A stretch of DNA of 64,000 nt from Oscillospiraceae bacterium (GCA_017416325.1 JAFQCV010000009.1:51179-115178); one strand, 5' to 3'. Numbered from the stretch's first letter, positions 27,254 to 35,955 are shown. Notes: generated by a model not told the origin, from the letters alone. Numbers and translations are program-made.

Positions 27254-30094
27254 TTAGACCTCCTTTTTCCTCAGAACGAACAAAGCCCCCATGCAGACAG
27301 CGGCGCACAGAAGCAGGCCGATGGGCATGAGCGCAAGAGACTTGGAGCCGGTTTCGGGCAAGGTGAAAATGCGGCTGTTTACAACACGCAGGCCGATTGT
27401 CAAATCCTCAACAGGAAGTTCGCCCTCATAGGCAGGATCTTTCAGCAGCATGAATCCCTCCGGTGCTTCCAGTTCCAAAACACGATACTGCAGATTGGGG
27501 TACAGATTTCCCCAGGTGATTACACCTGTCTCTGCGGTTATGAGAGTTCCATCCACCACAGTGGGGTTGGAACATCCACCCTTAACAACCACTGCAGAAT
27601 CACTGTAGAAAACAGGGTTCCATGTGGTGCCATCCTCGCTCCACTGCAACTCAAACTTTGCACCTGCCAAGGGTGTTCCATAGATGTCCACTTTCTCCAC
27701 AGAAATTTCACCAGGACGCAGGGCGTTGGTAAAGATAACTTCTGTGGTTTCACCAGCGACAACAGTAATGATCTGAGATTTGCCAGTTACACATTGCCAC
27801 AGGGAGTTTTCTTCCAATTCCTCCGTGATAAGGTACTGGCCCGGTTCAAGGTCGTAAAGAATGGTTCCGTCTGGCCCGGTTGTTACAGTTGTGATGTACT
27901 CTGCCTGCATATCGCCTGCGGCATCAACAACTCTGCTGATCGTAAAGGTCCAGCCTTCAACAGTACCGGCTTCTGGGTTAGCCAAAGCTTTAACAATTTT
28001 GGTCTTACCGATCCACTGGTTCTGGAATGTAACCTTTGCTGTTTCACCGGCTTTAACGGTGACGGTCTTGGTAGGATTAGGGTCATTGTGCCAGTAAGGG
28101 TAGCTTCCATCCGTTTCAACAATGGTATAGCTGCCCGGTTCGAGATCCACAGTGATAATTCCCGTAGTATCTGACACATAATTACCAACGACATTGCCGC
28201 TGGAATCCTTGATGGTAAAATGCCATCCTGCAACTGAACCGCCATTTGTTGCGTTTTTTATGATCTGCGCCTGACCCCTCCACTGGTTAGTAAAGGTAAC
28301 TGTGGCAGTCTCGTTTGCCTTTACTGTGACCGTTTTTGTAGGGTTAGGATCATTGACCCAATACTTATAGACCCCATCTGTTTCGGTAACGGAATAGACT
28401 CCAGGCAACAGCGAAAGGGAGATAACGCCTGTGGAATCTGTTTCATAGCTTCCTACTGTATTGCCATTGGCATCTTTGACGGTGAAATGCCAACCTGCGA
28501 CAGAACCTCCGTTAGTTGCCGTTTTGATAATTTTGGCAGTACCCATATTCAGCTTATTATTAAAGCTGACAGAAGCAGTCTGCCCGGATACAATGGTTGC
28601 TTTTTGCGGATTTGTGCTGTCACAATAGTATTTAGCATTAATTGCGGGATCGTTATGGCCCATTTCCTTGACCCAAACATCACCTGCAGCCAATCCTGTA
28701 GCTGAGATGTTACCACCGGAATCCGTAGTATGCGGTCCGGAAAGCAGTTGTGTGCAAGCAGCATCACCGTAAATGTTAAAGATCCAACCGGCAAGATTTT
28801 GATTATCTTCAGTTGTCTTTTTTAAGCTGAGAGATCCCGTCGATGCCTTGAGTTTGAAATATGCAGGTACGGGGTCACTTGCCGGTACGGAAACCTGGAT
28901 ACAAGTTTGCTTGCTGGAATCATACTGGTTATACCAAACCTCATAAAGCGATGCTTCCGGATCGGGTAGTGTTGCAGTTGCGGTCTGTACTGCTGTGGGG
29001 ACTGCGCCAGAAACGGAGATCGTTAGATTGTTGCCGTTCTTGCTATAAGACACGCCATTTCCGTTGGTAAAAACGAATTTAGACAGGACTTTATTGGTAT
29101 CTGTAACAGTTACACTATTGCCGGTAAGCTGAATTTCCGGTGCAGAAGCAGCAAAATCTCCGGCAAAGCTAGGGATAACATTATGCATCTGCATATCGGA
29201 GATAATGGAATTGTAGGCAACCAAAAAATGGTCCGTTTTCCCATCTTCGCTCATGCACTGTCCAAGTGCATTGTCATACCAGTAGGTGCTTGTTCTCTTG
29301 TACGGAGGTGTTGCCTCGCGCATATTACAGGTAATCTCCCAAATCAGCGCCTGTGTAGCATAGCGATAACCAATATTGGGGTTATGAGAGTTGCGGTTAC
29401 CAGCTTCATTGAATCCCCAACTTTCATCCCAAAGTTTTGTAGGTGCGCCGTAGAGCAGAATCAAGCCGATAGCAACCCGCTGGTCAGCACTTAGCTTATA
29501 CCATACTTTTTCACCCTGGGTTGTGCCGCTACCATCAATGGGAAGCTCCCCGACACCGGCATGACCACTACCAACACTGAATGACTTGTCATTTTCAAGA
29601 CAGTATATCATGTTCATGTAATCCCAGGGCGCTTTGCCGTCTTCGTCAGCATAATGGAAGCCTTGTCGCATTCCATCTTTACAGATGAAGTCCATTTGGT
29701 CGCAATTGCGAAGGGTAGCCGTTTTTTGAAGGCGGAATGTAGAAATCCCATAATCGCCGGGATCTTCAATTCCAACTTGTTTCCTCTGCAGTTGATCCGT
29801 TACAAAGCCGGAATCAATTAGTGCCTGATTCAGCAAAGGCCCTTCATTGAGTTCTTCAGAGGGTGCTGTGCTTCCAGTCGAATTTGTCGGCTCAGTAGCC
29901 TCTATGTTTGCCAGTGTAGTCGGAAGCGGCGACTCAGCACTGTTTTCCAGTCCTTCCTCGGTCTCAATTTCTTCTGCAGCTTCATCTAACAAAGGATTTT
30001 CTTCTGTTATCTCCGCAGCATAGACCGCAGGGAACATTGAAACCATAAGTGCTAGGACTAGAATTAAAGAAAAGATGCGCTTAATCTTTTCCAT
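27254..30094 (-). CDS. Thioester-domain pilus tip adhesin with Cna-B repeats and LPETG anchor
   Basis: 946 residues. After the signal peptide (IFSLILVLALMVSMF..VYA) and a Glu/Thr-rich segment comes a thioester (TQXA) domain. The probable reactive Cys (about 165) lies in MIYCLENDKSF and the partner Gln (about 249) in YRYATQALIWEI. An internal Cys-Gln thioester can bind host amines covalently. Next are Cna-B/SpaA domains including two near-identical about 80-residue units (TNGGSVAGWHFT, then DPNPTKTVTVKA) and further related units. LPETGSK lies near residue 913, followed by a membrane helix and RKKEV. This is the classic tip subunit. ATG 30094 has a GAAAGGAGG leader. Confidence 0.9.
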   Translation of the reverse strand: MEKIKRIFSLILVLALMVSMFPAVYAAEITEENPLLDEAAEEIETEEGLENSAESPLPTTLANIEATEPTNSTGSTAPSEELNEGPLLNQALIDSGFVTDQLQRKQVGIEDPGDYGISTFRLQKTATLRNCDQMDFICKDGMRQGFHYADEDGKAPWDYMNMIYCLENDKSFSVGSGHAGVGELPIDGSGTTQGEKVWYKLSADQRVAIGLILLYGAPTKLWDESWGFNEAGNRNSHNPNIGYRYATQALIWEITCNMREATPPYKRTSTYWYDNALGQCMSEDGKTDHFLVAYNSIISDMQMHNVIPSFAGDFAASAPEIQLTGNSVTVTDTNKVLSKFVFTNGNGVSYSKNGNNLTISVSGAVPTAVQTATATLPDPEASLYEVWYNQYDSSKQTCIQVSVPASDPVPAYFKLKASTGSLSLKKTTEDNQNLAGWIFNIYGDAACTQLLSGPHTTDSGGNISATGLAAGDVWVKEMGHNDPAINAKYYCDSTNPQKATIVSGQTASVSFNNKLNMGTAKIIKTATNGGSVAGWHFTVKDANGNTVGSYETDSTGVISLSLLPGVYSVTETDGVYKYWVNDPNPTKTVTVKANETATVTFTNQWRGQAQIIKNATNGGSVAGWHFTIKDSSGNVVGNYVSDTTGIITVDLEPGSYTIVETDGSYPYWHNDPNPTKTVTVKAGETAKVTFQNQWIGKTKIVKALANPEAGTVEGWTFTISRVVDAAGDMQAEYITTVTTGPDGTILYDLEPGQYLITEELEENSLWQCVTGKSQIITVVAGETTEVIFTNALRPGEISVEKVDIYGTPLAGAKFELQWSEDGTTWNPVFYSDSAVVVKGGCSNPTVVDGTLITAETGVITWGNLYPNLQYRVLELEAPEGFMLLKDPAYEGELPVEDLTIGLRVVNSRIFTLPETGSKSLALMPIGLLLCAAVCMGALFVLRKKEV

Positions 30095-30116
30095 AATTTC
30101 CTCCTTTCAACAAAAA

Positions 30117-30143
30117 ATGCCCCGCCTAAAATAGACGGGGCAT
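30117..30143 (-). terminator. Intrinsic terminator upstream of the pilus operon
   Basis: ATGCCCCG/CGGGGCAT inverted repeat with an 11-nt loop, followed on the minus strand by TTTTTTG. It lies between the lipoprotein gene and the pilus tip gene, so the pilus operon probably has its own start in the short gap 30095-30116 or depends on readthrough. Confidence 0.75.
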
Positions 30144-30180
30144 AATGCTGTGTTATTATGTTGTGTTTGTGTTCTTGCTC

Positions 30181-30924
30181 TCATCCATAGAAAACATAGA
30201 TGTAGTACCAATCTCCAAGCTCATCAGAATGACTAAATACTACTTGACAGTTTACTCTAGCAAGGCCGTATGCGCCTTCAACTAGAACATCACTGTGTTC
30301 TGTAGAGAAGCGACTATTAAGCTGATTCTTGGTTGCAGATACCAAACCGATGGCAGCATCAAGACTATCCTGCATGGAAGTATATGGACGATAGTCCGGC
30401 GGGTAGTAACCAGCAGTTCCTTTACCTATCGAGTTGTCCACCACAAAGCCAAGGGAAGCTGCATACGCCTCCGCACCGCTTTCTATCGCAGCAATATTGA
30501 TCGGTTCTTGCTGCAATTCAGTTGGCTCGGTTTCTCCTCCCGTAGGCTCCGTTGTTTGCTCAGTTTCTCCTTCCGTAGATGGCTGCGTTTCCGGAGAAAC
30601 TATAGGTGTTTGCTCTGTTGGTCCTGTTTCCGGTTCTGATTCTTCTCTATGAGCAGGTTTGCTTGGCTGTTCTGTTGCTGGCTCGGTTGGCTCAGTAGCC
30701 GTTCCTGCCTGGGTTGGGGATTGACTTCCAGCTTCTTGCGGTTTGGTTTCCTGCATAGATGACAGTGTCGTTTCATTTTCAGTTGGATCATCTGTGGCGA
30801 TGGATGAGTTTTCTACTGACTCACTTTGCTGTTGGGTGTTGATTGTTGGCGCTTCTCCAACAACATTTTGGCATCCAGTCAAGACAAAAGAGAGCAATAA
30901 TAGAAGAGTAATGGATTTTTTCAT
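30181..30924 (-). CDS. Secreted lipoprotein with Thr/Pro/Glu-rich linker
   Basis: About 247 residues from ATG 30924 (leader TAAGGAGGTGCTAGAT). The signal peptide ends in a lipobox (LTGC; Cys about residue 18 from this start), so the product should be lipidated and surface-anchored. Residues about 30-140 are a low-complexity T/E/P/Q linker. The C-terminal about 100 residues look folded (AIESGAEAYAASLGF, then YYPPDYRPYTSMQDSL, then ARVNCQVVFSHSDELGDWYY). No family recognised. The position between ParB and the pilus genes suggests an ICE cargo or surface-exclusion protein, but this is inference. Confidence 0.75.
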   Translation of the reverse strand: MKKSITLLLLLSFVLTGCQNVVGEAPTINTQQQSESVENSSIATDDPTENETTLSSMQETKPQEAGSQSPTQAGTATEPTEPATEQPSKPAHREESEPETGPTEQTPIVSPETQPSTEGETEQTTEPTGGETEPTELQQEPINIAAIESGAEAYAASLGFVVDNSIGKGTAGYYPPDYRPYTSMQDSLDAAIGLVSATKNQLNSRFSTEHSDVLVEGAYGLARVNCQVVFSHSDELGDWYYIYVFYG

Positions 30925-31050
30925 ATCTAGCACCTCCTTATTGCCGATTGTACTGCATCTGGCTTAATTAGCCAAATCTGCAAATCCTAACCAATACTCT
31001 CTTTTCAGTAAGTCCAGTAGGTTATCTGAGGGGGAGAGTGTGAGAGGGGG

Positions 31051-31100
31051 AGAACGGCAGCAATGACCGTTGCCATTGCCAAAAGGGTAGACTACCCCCA
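31051..31100. other. oriT-like inverted-repeat region between ParB and the lipoprotein gene
   Basis: The 189-base gap 30934-31122 contains AACGG/CCGTT (9-nt loop) and GGGTA-GAC-TACCC (31085-31097). The latter is nearly the same core as in the putative oriT at 5014-5026 (GGGTA-TAC-TACCC). It may be a second nicking or replication site, an accessory binding site of the relaxosome, or a ParB-related site. Nothing else is visible in this gap. Confidence 0.4.
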
Positions 31101-31122
31101 TGGTGATCATGGCGCTGGTCAA

Positions 31123-32055
31123 TTATCTGTCACCTCGCTCCTTCATGCGTTCCCTATACCGCTGGTAGTATTCAAGCGCTTTCAAAATATACTCTTCGGT
31201 TTGCTTGGGTGTGATGTTCTTGGGGAGATACGGTTTCAGCTTCTCGGTATGGAAGCTGATCTTTTCTTTTTGATTGGGTTTCTTCTGGCACATGATGCTA
31301 AGGATGGAATCCATGCTAAGAGTGCCAGCCTTGGACATTTCCTTCATTTTGATCGCCTGCGCCAAAGAAGGTGTGGCATCTTCATACCCGATGGTTTCCA
31401 GTAAATCCCTCTGTTCCTGTTCAGTAAGATAAGAGAGTTCAACAGCAGGACGGAACGCAATGGTTTCTTCGTCCACCATTGTAAGCAATTCCGGTATTAG
31501 ATAAGTCAACCGAATAAATCGGTGAATTTGTCTTGTGCTGTCACTGGTTGTTTCTGCAAGTTCGTCACGGGAATTTTGGCCCACTGGTCCAAAATAATCT
31601 TTTGCAGGTCTACCTGCTTGCCGTTTCATTGCTTCCAACCGCATTCGATAGGAAAACGCCTTTTCGCTTGGCAGGATTTTTGTTCGCTGCAGGTTGGACT
31701 CGCACATGATAATGATTGCTTCGTCCCTGGTCATTTCTCTAACCTCTGCCGGGATAGTGGTCAGTCCATTGATTTTGGATGCCATACGGCGACGATGCCC
31801 TGCGGCAGTTTCATACCGTCCATCTTCCTTTTGGCGGACAATGATAGGGGTGATAACGCCGTGATCCCGGACACTCTCGATCAATAATTCCATATCATCA
31901 TCCCTTCTTACTTTGAAAGGGTGGTCGGGCATATCGTCGATCATGTCCAGAGGGATTTGTCGTATGCGGGGCAGGCGGTTTTCCTGTCGCCCTTCCTCGG
32001 TCATAAAGAGTTCATCTAGCGCCGTCAGTCCTAGATCTATATGCTTCTCTGCCAA
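31123..32055 (-). CDS. parB: ParB/Spo0J-type partition protein
   Basis: 310 residues. A ParB/Srx domain (residues about 28-115) contains the CTP/DNA-binding box ETAAGHRRRMASKI, and a helix-turn-helix region follows (about 120-220). With ParA it gives stable maintenance of the element when excised or circular. TTG start at 32055 is chosen because AAGGAGGTGAACGGAA precedes it exactly; the first 44 bases overlap parA, so the genes are coupled. No parS consensus (TGTTTCACGTGAAACA) is visible nearby. Confidence 0.9.
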   Translation of the reverse strand: MAEKHIDLGLTALDELFMTEEGRQENRLPRIRQIPLDMIDDMPDHPFKVRRDDDMELLIESVRDHGVITPIIVRQKEDGRYETAAGHRRRMASKINGLTTIPAEVREMTRDEAIIIMCESNLQRTKILPSEKAFSYRMRLEAMKRQAGRPAKDYFGPVGQNSRDELAETTSDSTRQIHRFIRLTYLIPELLTMVDEETIAFRPAVELSYLTEQEQRDLLETIGYEDATPSLAQAIKMKEMSKAGTLSMDSILSIMCQKKPNQKEKISFHTEKLKPYLPKNITPKQTEEYILKALEYYQRYRERMKERGDR

Positions 32056-32833
32056 TTCCGTTCACCTCCTTGGATAGTGCTGTGTAGGCTTCCGCGACTT
32101 TGCCCCGTCTGTCATGCTTGAAAATGCTCTTGCCATTTTCAGCAGCTTCCGCTGCACGGACAGACCGGGGAATCTCTGTCTTGAATACCCGGATGTTATC
32201 CCCAACTGTTGAACGCAGAGAGGAAATAATATCACGGGCATTGTTTGCACGACTGTCCACCATAGTGAACAGAATTCCGTCGATGCGGAGTCTGGGATTG
32301 ATTTGCTTACGAACTCTTGCGATAGATCGCAGCAGTAGGTTCAGACCTTTTGTGGAAAGGAACTGAGGTTGCAGGGGGATGATTACACTGTCTGCTGCAG
32401 CCAGAGCATTGATATTCATAAGGCCAAGAGAAGGCATACAGTCAATGAGAATGTAATCGTAATTACTGCGGAGCCGGTTGAGAACATTCCGGAGGACCAG
32501 TTCTCGGCTCATGGTGTTTACCAAGCTAAGTTCTACACCGGACAACTCAATATTGCCGGGGAGAAGGTCAACACCCTCTTGATGGTGGAGTATTCCGAAG
32601 TCCGGGGGAATTGGCTTGTCCTCCATTTCTGCAAGCATAAGGGTTGAAAGGGTTTCCGTCAGCGAATCCGGGTCCTGAATACCCATGCTAATCGTCAGAC
32701 TGCCCTGTGGATCTCCATCCACAAGCAGTACCTTCTTACCTTCTCTTGCAAGACCAACTCCCAAGTTGACGGTGGAGGTTGTTTTGCCCACGCCGCCTTT
32801 TTGGTTGGTTATTGCTGTGATTTGTGCGTTCAA
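32012..32833 (-). CDS. parA: ParA-type partition ATPase
   Basis: 273 residues. Deviant Walker A KGGVGKTT near residue 13, switch-I region VDGDPQGSLT, and Walker B-like ILIDCMPSLGL near residue 135 define ParA/Soj. It segregates the excised element together with ParB. Start is TTG at 32833 after AAAGGAGAAGCATC. It is the promoter-proximal gene of the ICE's right end, downstream of a strong hairpin. Confidence 0.93.
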   Translation of the reverse strand: MNAQITAITNQKGGVGKTTSTVNLGVGLAREGKKVLLVDGDPQGSLTISMGIQDPDSLTETLSTLMLAEMEDKPIPPDFGILHHQEGVDLLPGNIELSGVELSLVNTMSRELVLRNVLNRLRSNYDYILIDCMPSLGLMNINALAAADSVIIPLQPQFLSTKGLNLLLRSIARVRKQINPRLRIDGILFTMVDSRANNARDIISSLRSTVGDNIRVFKTEIPRSVRAAEAAENGKSIFKHDRRGKVAEAYTALSKEVNGIGREAYRSRTDGAR

Positions 32834-32891
32834 GATGCTTCTCCTTTCGTATTATTCCCATAGTCTTTTCTCCGTTGCGCTGCTTATGAAA

Positions 32892-32936
32892 AAGTAATAG
32901 GGCGTATTCGCAGACAGCAAATACGCCCCATTACTT
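32892..32936 (-). terminator. Long hairpin terminator upstream of parA
   Basis: 17-bp inverted repeat AAGTAAT.GGGCGTATT / AATACGCCC.ATTACTT with one mismatch and an 11-nt loop, followed on the minus strand by CTTTTTC. It separates parA from the truncated spore-protein-like gene and would stop transcription entering the ICE from the right. The region 32937-33066 otherwise contains only short inverted repeats (ATGTAAGC at 33001 and GCTTACAT at 33046). Confidence 0.7.
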
Positions 32937-33066
32937 CACTATTCATTTGTAGCACTCTTGAAGAAATACAGAATGGTAGTTTAGAACAATCTACACGCCC
33001 ATGTAAGCAATTGGGAAGAAACGCAGGTATATAAGTATTTTTAAGGCTTACATATAGGGTTTAGAT

Positions 33067-33168
33067 TTAAGATGTAGCTGGTACATCTTCATCAGAAGCT
33101 GCCTGCATCTTGAACTTGTCCATAGCTTCCCGAGCCTGGGGAACATTGATCTGGTTGTTGTTCTTCAT
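33067..33168 (-). CDS. Truncated alpha/beta-type small acid-soluble spore protein-like gene (33 aa)
   Basis: ATG at 33168 after AAAAGGAGAGAGATTATT; the product begins MKNNNQINVPQAREAMDKFK and then QAAS. This resembles the N-terminus of alpha/beta SASPs (VPxAxxALxxFKxExAxExG), DNA-coating spore proteins of about 60-90 residues. The expected E-x-G-V and the conserved second half are replaced by DEDVPATS and a stop. I infer that the 3' part was lost or replaced, possibly by integration of the ICE near 33070-33095. It is also possible that this is a genuinely short gene. Confidence 0.5.
   Translation of the reverse strand: MKNNNQINVPQAREAMDKFKMQAASDEDVPATS
33069..33089. other. Dyad at the putative ICE right end
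   Basis: AAGATGTA-GCTGG-TACATCTT: perfect 8-bp arms around a 5-bp spacer, placed exactly where the spore-protein-like frame departs from its family. The shape suits a site-specific recombinase core, but no second copy is available in the window to confirm an attachment site. Confidence 0.35.
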
Positions 33169-33213
33169 AATAATCTCTCTCCTTTTCTGCTTTCATCGGA
33201 AGTCCAACACTTT

Positions 33214-33312
33214 CCGAAGAAAGCGTTTTCTTTCCGCAAACATAGCTTTGCCGAAAACGGGAGAAAAACACATGTTTCTTTTCGGTAATGCGTGAAAAAA
33301 TTGGAAAACCGT
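33214..33312. repeat. Dispersed repeat, copy 1
   Basis: About 100 bases that align with 36839-36935 at roughly 80% identity by eye: both contain GAAAGC.TTTTCT, CATAGCTTTGCC and GGGAGAAAA blocks. It occupies most of the gap 33169-33376. On the minus strand both copies can be read as a short similar peptide, but no full gene is seen. Confidence 0.6.
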
Positions 33313-33376
33313 TCACGCGGTCGTAGGGATAACCACCGCGCAGCGCCCGTAAAAGGCATTACCGCAAAACGCCGCA

Positions 33377-33958
33377 TTACATGGCGTTGAGGAAGTTTTT
33401 TCCAAAATAGCCATTGAGCCTATCGGCGTAGCGCATAGTCAGGACCGGATCTGTATGATAGCCGGGAACGACCCGGGGCAGAAGCTGATTGCCCAGCATG
33501 TACCCATAATAGTGCGCCAACTTTGGCGCAACAGTTTCCAGATGGCTGGTATAGGCAATGACATCCTCATAGATTTCTTTCTGGGCAGCGGACAGCGCGG
33601 AAAAGAAGCGGCTGCGCACCTTCTGCGCCCGTTCATATTCCGGAAGCGTGTGGGCGGTTTGTTCCCGGAGGTATACCTCAAAATCCACATCCAGGAAGTT
33701 TCTTGCCACAGGGTCAATATAGTGATCCAGATTCGCCTTCAGACCGAGAAAGCCGGAAAACAGCAGGTTCGAGGCACACTGCTGCTCGATCGCATCCGCT
33801 TCCTCCTTGACAAGATCACCCAATTCTTTTTGCAGCGCATCCATCGCATCCGTGTAGCGCTGATGATCTGCGGCGAAATCCTCACTTTCCTGGGCCATCC
33901 ACTGAATAAAGCGCTCCACCATAGGCTGTCCCGTAAGATTTTCCCAAATCGTTTTCAT
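33377..33958 (-). CDS. Conserved hypothetical protein (193 aa)
   Basis: Starts at ATG 33958 (MKTIWENLTGQPMVERFIQW). Strongly helical and soluble, with an EEADAIEQQ helix and a C-terminal domain containing PVLTMRYADRLNGYFGKNFL. I recognise no family. It lies between the repeat and the XRE regulator and is apparently monocistronic chromosomal DNA. Ordinary codon use and absence of ICE-like neighbours suggest host origin. Confidence 0.6.
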   Translation of the reverse strand: MKTIWENLTGQPMVERFIQWMAQESEDFAADHQRYTDAMDALQKELGDLVKEEADAIEQQCASNLLFSGFLGLKANLDHYIDPVARNFLDVDFEVYLREQTAHTLPEYERAQKVRSRFFSALSAAQKEIYEDVIAYTSHLETVAPKLAHYYGYMLGNQLLPRVVPGYHTDPVLTMRYADRLNGYFGKNFLNAM

Positions 33959-34114
33959 TGCTAACATATTCGTCTTTCCTTTCTATAAGCAAATAGCATA
34001 CAATCTATGCTGTAGGCTTATATTACCAGACAGATCTTGCGAAGTATGTCATAATTTGTCGAGAACGTGCAAAATAGCAATAAAGCAGACACTTTGTTGT
34101 GTCTGCTCTGTTTT

Positions 34115-34465
34115 TTAGTCGAGACTGCGCAAATATGCGTCCAAAATATCGGCGGCGGTTTTTCTTTGTTGTGGCGTAAGATCCTGCATTTTCTGCGCGA
34201 TCTCGTCATATATGTATGCTTTGCCGGAGGTCAATTCGTCCCGCAGGATGCAATCTGCGGAAACCTCCAGCGCTTCGATCAGCTTAATGAAGATATTCAG
34301 ACTGGGCATTTTTGTTCCCCGTTCAATTTCGCCCAGATAAACATTACCGATATCAGCCCTTTCAGCCAGGGCAAGCTGTGTGTAACCTTTCTTTTGCCGG
34401 GCGTCACGGAGCTTTTTGCCTAATGCGGATTTGTCCAAAAGGGTTTGCCTCCTTTTCTCGCTCAT
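34115..34465 (-). CDS. XRE-family transcriptional regulator
   Basis: 116 residues. The helix-turn-helix (about 15-70) reads LRDARQKKGYTQLALAERADIGNVYLGEIERGTKMPS, interrupted here only by my division into blocks: LRDARQKKGYTQLALAERA and then DIGNVYLGEIERG. The C-terminal tail is helical (LTPQQRKTAADILDAYL). Divergent from the sigma-factor gene at 34588, with about 120 bases of shared upstream region, so it may control that system or be autoregulated. Confidence 0.88.
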   Translation of the reverse strand: MSEKRRQTLLDKSALGKKLRDARQKKGYTQLALAERADIGNVYLGEIERGTKMPSLNIFIKLIEALEVSADCILRDELTSGKAYIYDEIAQKMQDLTPQQRKTAADILDAYLRSLD

Positions 34466-34525
34466 GGAATATTATGTCCGCCGGATCGGAAAAGTGACAC
34501 ATTTCCCGCAAAAAACAAAAAAACA

Positions 34526-34554
34526 TTGAAATTATGCGTAAAAATTGGTAATAT
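34526..34554 (+). promoter_or_regulatory. Sigma-A-type promoter for the ECF sigma gene
   Basis: TTGAAA (34526-34531), 17-base spacer, TAATAT (34549-34554), 34 bases before the sigma gene ATG. Good match to the vegetative consensus. Confidence 0.65.
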
Positions 34555-34587
34555 ATTGGATAGAAAGAGGGGAGGTGTTGAGCCGGA

Positions 34588-35073
34588 ATGACTAAAAAGC
34601 AGAGCCTTATGATTGAAAATCTGTACTATGAAATGTTTGAGAAAATGAAGATCTATGCTTGCTGCAGCCTGGATAACGAAGCGCTGGCAGAGGAAGCGGT
34701 GCAGGAGACATTCCGCATTGCTTGTCAGAAGCCGGCGCAATTATGCGAAAGCGTCAATCCCCGGGGATGGCTGGTTCAAACACTAAAGTACACCATATGC
34801 AATATACAAAGCAGCCGGGAAACGGCGAAGAGATTGGTAGAAAAATGCATGCAGACCCAGCGCGGGGATCTCACCGTTTCGGAAGATAACCCGGATCTGC
34901 GTATTCTCTATGGGAATGTGGCGGATACAGAGGAATTTAAGCTTCTGGTGGAAATGGCGGTCGAGGGAAGATCTCATTTAGAAATGGCAAAGAGCCGGGG
35001 CATTTCTGTCAGCGCCTGTAGAAAGCGGGTGCAGCGGGCAAAGGAAACTTTGCGAAGAAGGATAGATAAGTGA
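34588..35073 (+). CDS. ECF-type RNA polymerase sigma factor
   Basis: 161 residues. Region 2 is visible as ALAEEAVQETFRIACQ and WLVQTLKYTICN, and region 4 as the HTH EMAKSRGISVSACRKRVQRA near the C-terminus. It is followed after 51 bases by an anti-sigma-like membrane protein, the usual gene order. Directs transcription of an unknown regulon, possibly including the downstream genes. ATG 34588 after GGGGAGG. Confidence 0.85.
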   Translation: MTKKQSLMIENLYYEMFEKMKIYACCSLDNEALAEEAVQETFRIACQKPAQLCESVNPRGWLVQTLKYTICNIQSSRETAKRLVEKCMQTQRGDLTVSEDNPDLRILYGNVADTEEFKLLVEMAVEGRSHLEMAKSRGISVSACRKRVQRAKETLRRRIDK

Positions 35074-35124
35074 TGTCACCTTGTGACAGTTTTCTTACAT
35101 ATATAGGTGAAAGGAGGAACCGGA

Positions 35125-35949
35125 ATGTCCGAAAATCAGAACCGTGGAAACATTGACTTTGAAAAGTACGACTCCATGGCAACAGAAGCGCTGGAGGAGA
35201 TTCTGCGGTTGGATGCGAAAATGCCCCAGGGGCAGGAATCGGATACAGATAAGATTCTTTATATAATGGAGGTGCTGGCAGAAAGAAAAAGAAACAGCAG
35301 TCACACCGGAAATACAGCACAGGAAGCCTACGAATCCTTCAAACAAAACTACATGCCTGAAACAGAGAGTTCTGCGAAGACAAAACGCGGATGTCCCCGT
35401 TGGGCGCGCAGCTTGACTGCGGCCGCGGCGGTATTGGCGATTTTGCTGGTCGGCTCGGTAACAGCCAAAGCCTTCGGCTTCAACCTTTGGAAAGCCGTGA
35501 TCCAGTGGACCCAGGAAACCTTCCATTTTGGCCAGTGGGGCAATTCCGATGCGAATAATAACCTGCAATTTGATTCTTTTCAAAAGGCTTTGGAAGAAGG
35601 AAATACGCCGTCATGGCTGGTACCAACATACATTCCTGACGGATTGAATCTGACAGAGATCGATGTTAAGCAGACACCGTTGAAAAAAACATATACCGCG
35701 AAATATACAGGTGGAGAAACAAATCTTGTAATTGCGGTGCGAGATTATTTAGATAAGAGCCCGATTTTCGTAGAACAAAGTGAGGGTCTGATAGAAGAAT
35801 ACGAGGCTTCAGGGATTATTTATTATATTTTTTCAGATGTTGATCTGATGAAAGCAAAGTGGATAAGCGGTTCATATGAGTGCAGTATTTCTGGTAATGT
35901 AGCAATCGAAGAACTGAAAAGGATGATAGATTCTATTAAGAAAGGTTAG
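35125..35949 (+). CDS. Anti-sigma-like membrane protein with DUF4367-type C-terminus
   Basis: 274 residues from ATG 35125 (AAAGGAGGAACCGGA leader). The cytoplasmic N-terminus (about 1-95) is followed by one membrane helix (SLTAAAAVLAILLVGSVTA, about 98-116). The extracytoplasmic part contains PSWLVPTYIPDGLNL, a motif typical of DUF4367. Such proteins are encoded directly after ECF sigma genes and probably hold or release the sigma factor in response to an envelope signal. No zinc-binding HxxxCxxC of classical ZAS anti-sigma factors is seen. Confidence 0.75.
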   Translation: MSENQNRGNIDFEKYDSMATEALEEILRLDAKMPQGQESDTDKILYIMEVLAERKRNSSHTGNTAQEAYESFKQNYMPETESSAKTKRGCPRWARSLTAAAAVLAILLVGSVTAKAFGFNLWKAVIQWTQETFHFGQWGNSDANNNLQFDSFQKALEEGNTPSWLVPTYIPDGLNLTEIDVKQTPLKKTYTAKYTGGETNLVIAVRDYLDKSPIFVEQSEGLIEEYEASGIIYYIFSDVDLMKAKWISGSYECSISGNVAIEELKRMIDSIKKG

Positions 35950-35955
35950 CACTCT

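Noticed and set aside
27960-28560. Near-identical DNA repeats considered as a possible repeat array
   Set aside because: They are in-frame Cna-B domain repeats of the adhesin, not CRISPR or tandem non-coding repeats.
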